A stretch of 5,701 nucleotides of DNA, from the NCBI GenBank assembly GCA_029065305.1, contig JAIEIQ010000222.1, positions 1 to 5,701 of the forward strand. The letters run 5' to 3'. A program made the translations under genes and the position numbers. The notes under the pieces are model-generated. The model ran no database searches, was not told where the DNA came from, and worked only from the letters and a program-made list of their open reading frames with translations. The DNA comes from Oscillospiraceae bacterium. Lineage in GTDB: Bacteria; Bacillota; Clostridia; Oscillospirales; Oscillospiraceae. Shown piece after piece: positions 5,513 to 5,701 of the stretch. Numbering within the stretch: the first letter of the stretch is position 1; each line of letters starts with the position of its first letter.

Positions 5513-5701
5513 TCAGTCAGCGGCCCCGGTGCCGTCGCTGCCGTAGGCCATCTGCCAGAAGCCGAAGCCCGCGTTGCCCCGGCTGTCCGCGCCGTAAAGG
5601 AACTGTTTCTTCATAAACACGTTCTCGTCGGTCTCCTGGGTCTTGGAGACAAACTTGGCCTTTTTTCGCTGCTGGTAGATCAGCGGCTTCACGGGCCGGT
5701 T
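5513..5701 (-). CDS. Mu gpT-like major head (capsid) protein, C-terminal 62 residues, 5' end outside window
   Basis: This is the end of the major head subunit that forms the icosahedral capsid shell. The reading frame enters at the right edge and stops at a TGA (5513-5515). The visible tail contains NRPVKPLIYQQR, a DENVFMKKQFLYG block and RGNAGFGFWQMAYGS. As I remember the family, these are the conserved C-terminal blocks of Mu-like gpT capsid proteins: a 'RPVxxLIxQxR' strand, then 'DENVFM..FLYGxxxRGNAGFGxWQ'. The gp36-like connector gene starts 17 nt downstream, the usual order in Mu-like phages. The N-terminal part is outside the window, so intactness cannot be judged. No frame break is seen in the visible part. 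Confidence 0.9.
   Translation of the reverse strand, partial: NRPVKPLIYQQRKKAKFVSKTQETDENVFMKKQFLYGADSRGNAGFGFWQMAYGSDGTGAAD

Noticed and set aside
4521..5546. 341-codon open frame on the plus strand
   Set aside because: It lies antisense to three well-supported phage genes, has no family-like motifs, and long antisense frames are common in GC-rich DNA.

Overview
The window is one co-directional block of late structural genes from a Mu-like, contractile-tailed (myovirus-type) phage or prophage, all on the minus strand. Reading from the right edge leftward, it holds: the C-terminal end of a Mu gpT-like major head protein, a gp36-like (DUF1320) head-tail connector, a gpG/P2 gpS-like virion morphogenesis protein, a putative neck or tail-terminator protein (position of Mu gp37), a small protein (position of Mu gp38), a contractile tail sheath (Mu gpL-like, DUF2586 type), the tail tube (Mu gpM-like), a tail assembly chaperone with a -1 frameshift extension (Mu gp41 position), and a TP901/Mu-type tape measure that runs off the left edge. 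The genes are packed with gaps of about 2-36 nt or short overlaps, and every complete gene has a Shine-Dalgarno sequence, so this looks like one polycistronic late transcript. No promoter, terminator, RNA gene, attachment site or repeat is visible.

The DNA is GC-rich, has strong AGGAGG-type ribosome sites, and encodes proteins that resemble the Mu-like prophages of gut Clostridia. A GC-rich Firmicute of the Oscillospiraceae/Clostridiales type is therefore the most likely host. This is inference from sequence character only.

Two things stand out. First, the chaperone gene ends with a textbook -1 slippery heptamer (A AAT TTG, minus strand 1808-1802). Just past it, the -1 frame opens into a 74-codon ORF with no convincing start of its own, which is the conserved tail-chaperone frameshift arrangement. 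Second, the two largest tail genes look damaged. The tape measure has two in-frame TGA codons with family-like sequence continuing in the same frame on both sides. The sheath gene carries a compensated pair of frame breaks that scrambles about 46 codons, and it also seems to lack two blocks of residues usual in the family. Head, connector, tube and chaperone genes are intact. The element is probably a decaying prophage, or the read/assembly carries errors. I see no sign of a new defence or accessory system here; the window is structural genes throughout.
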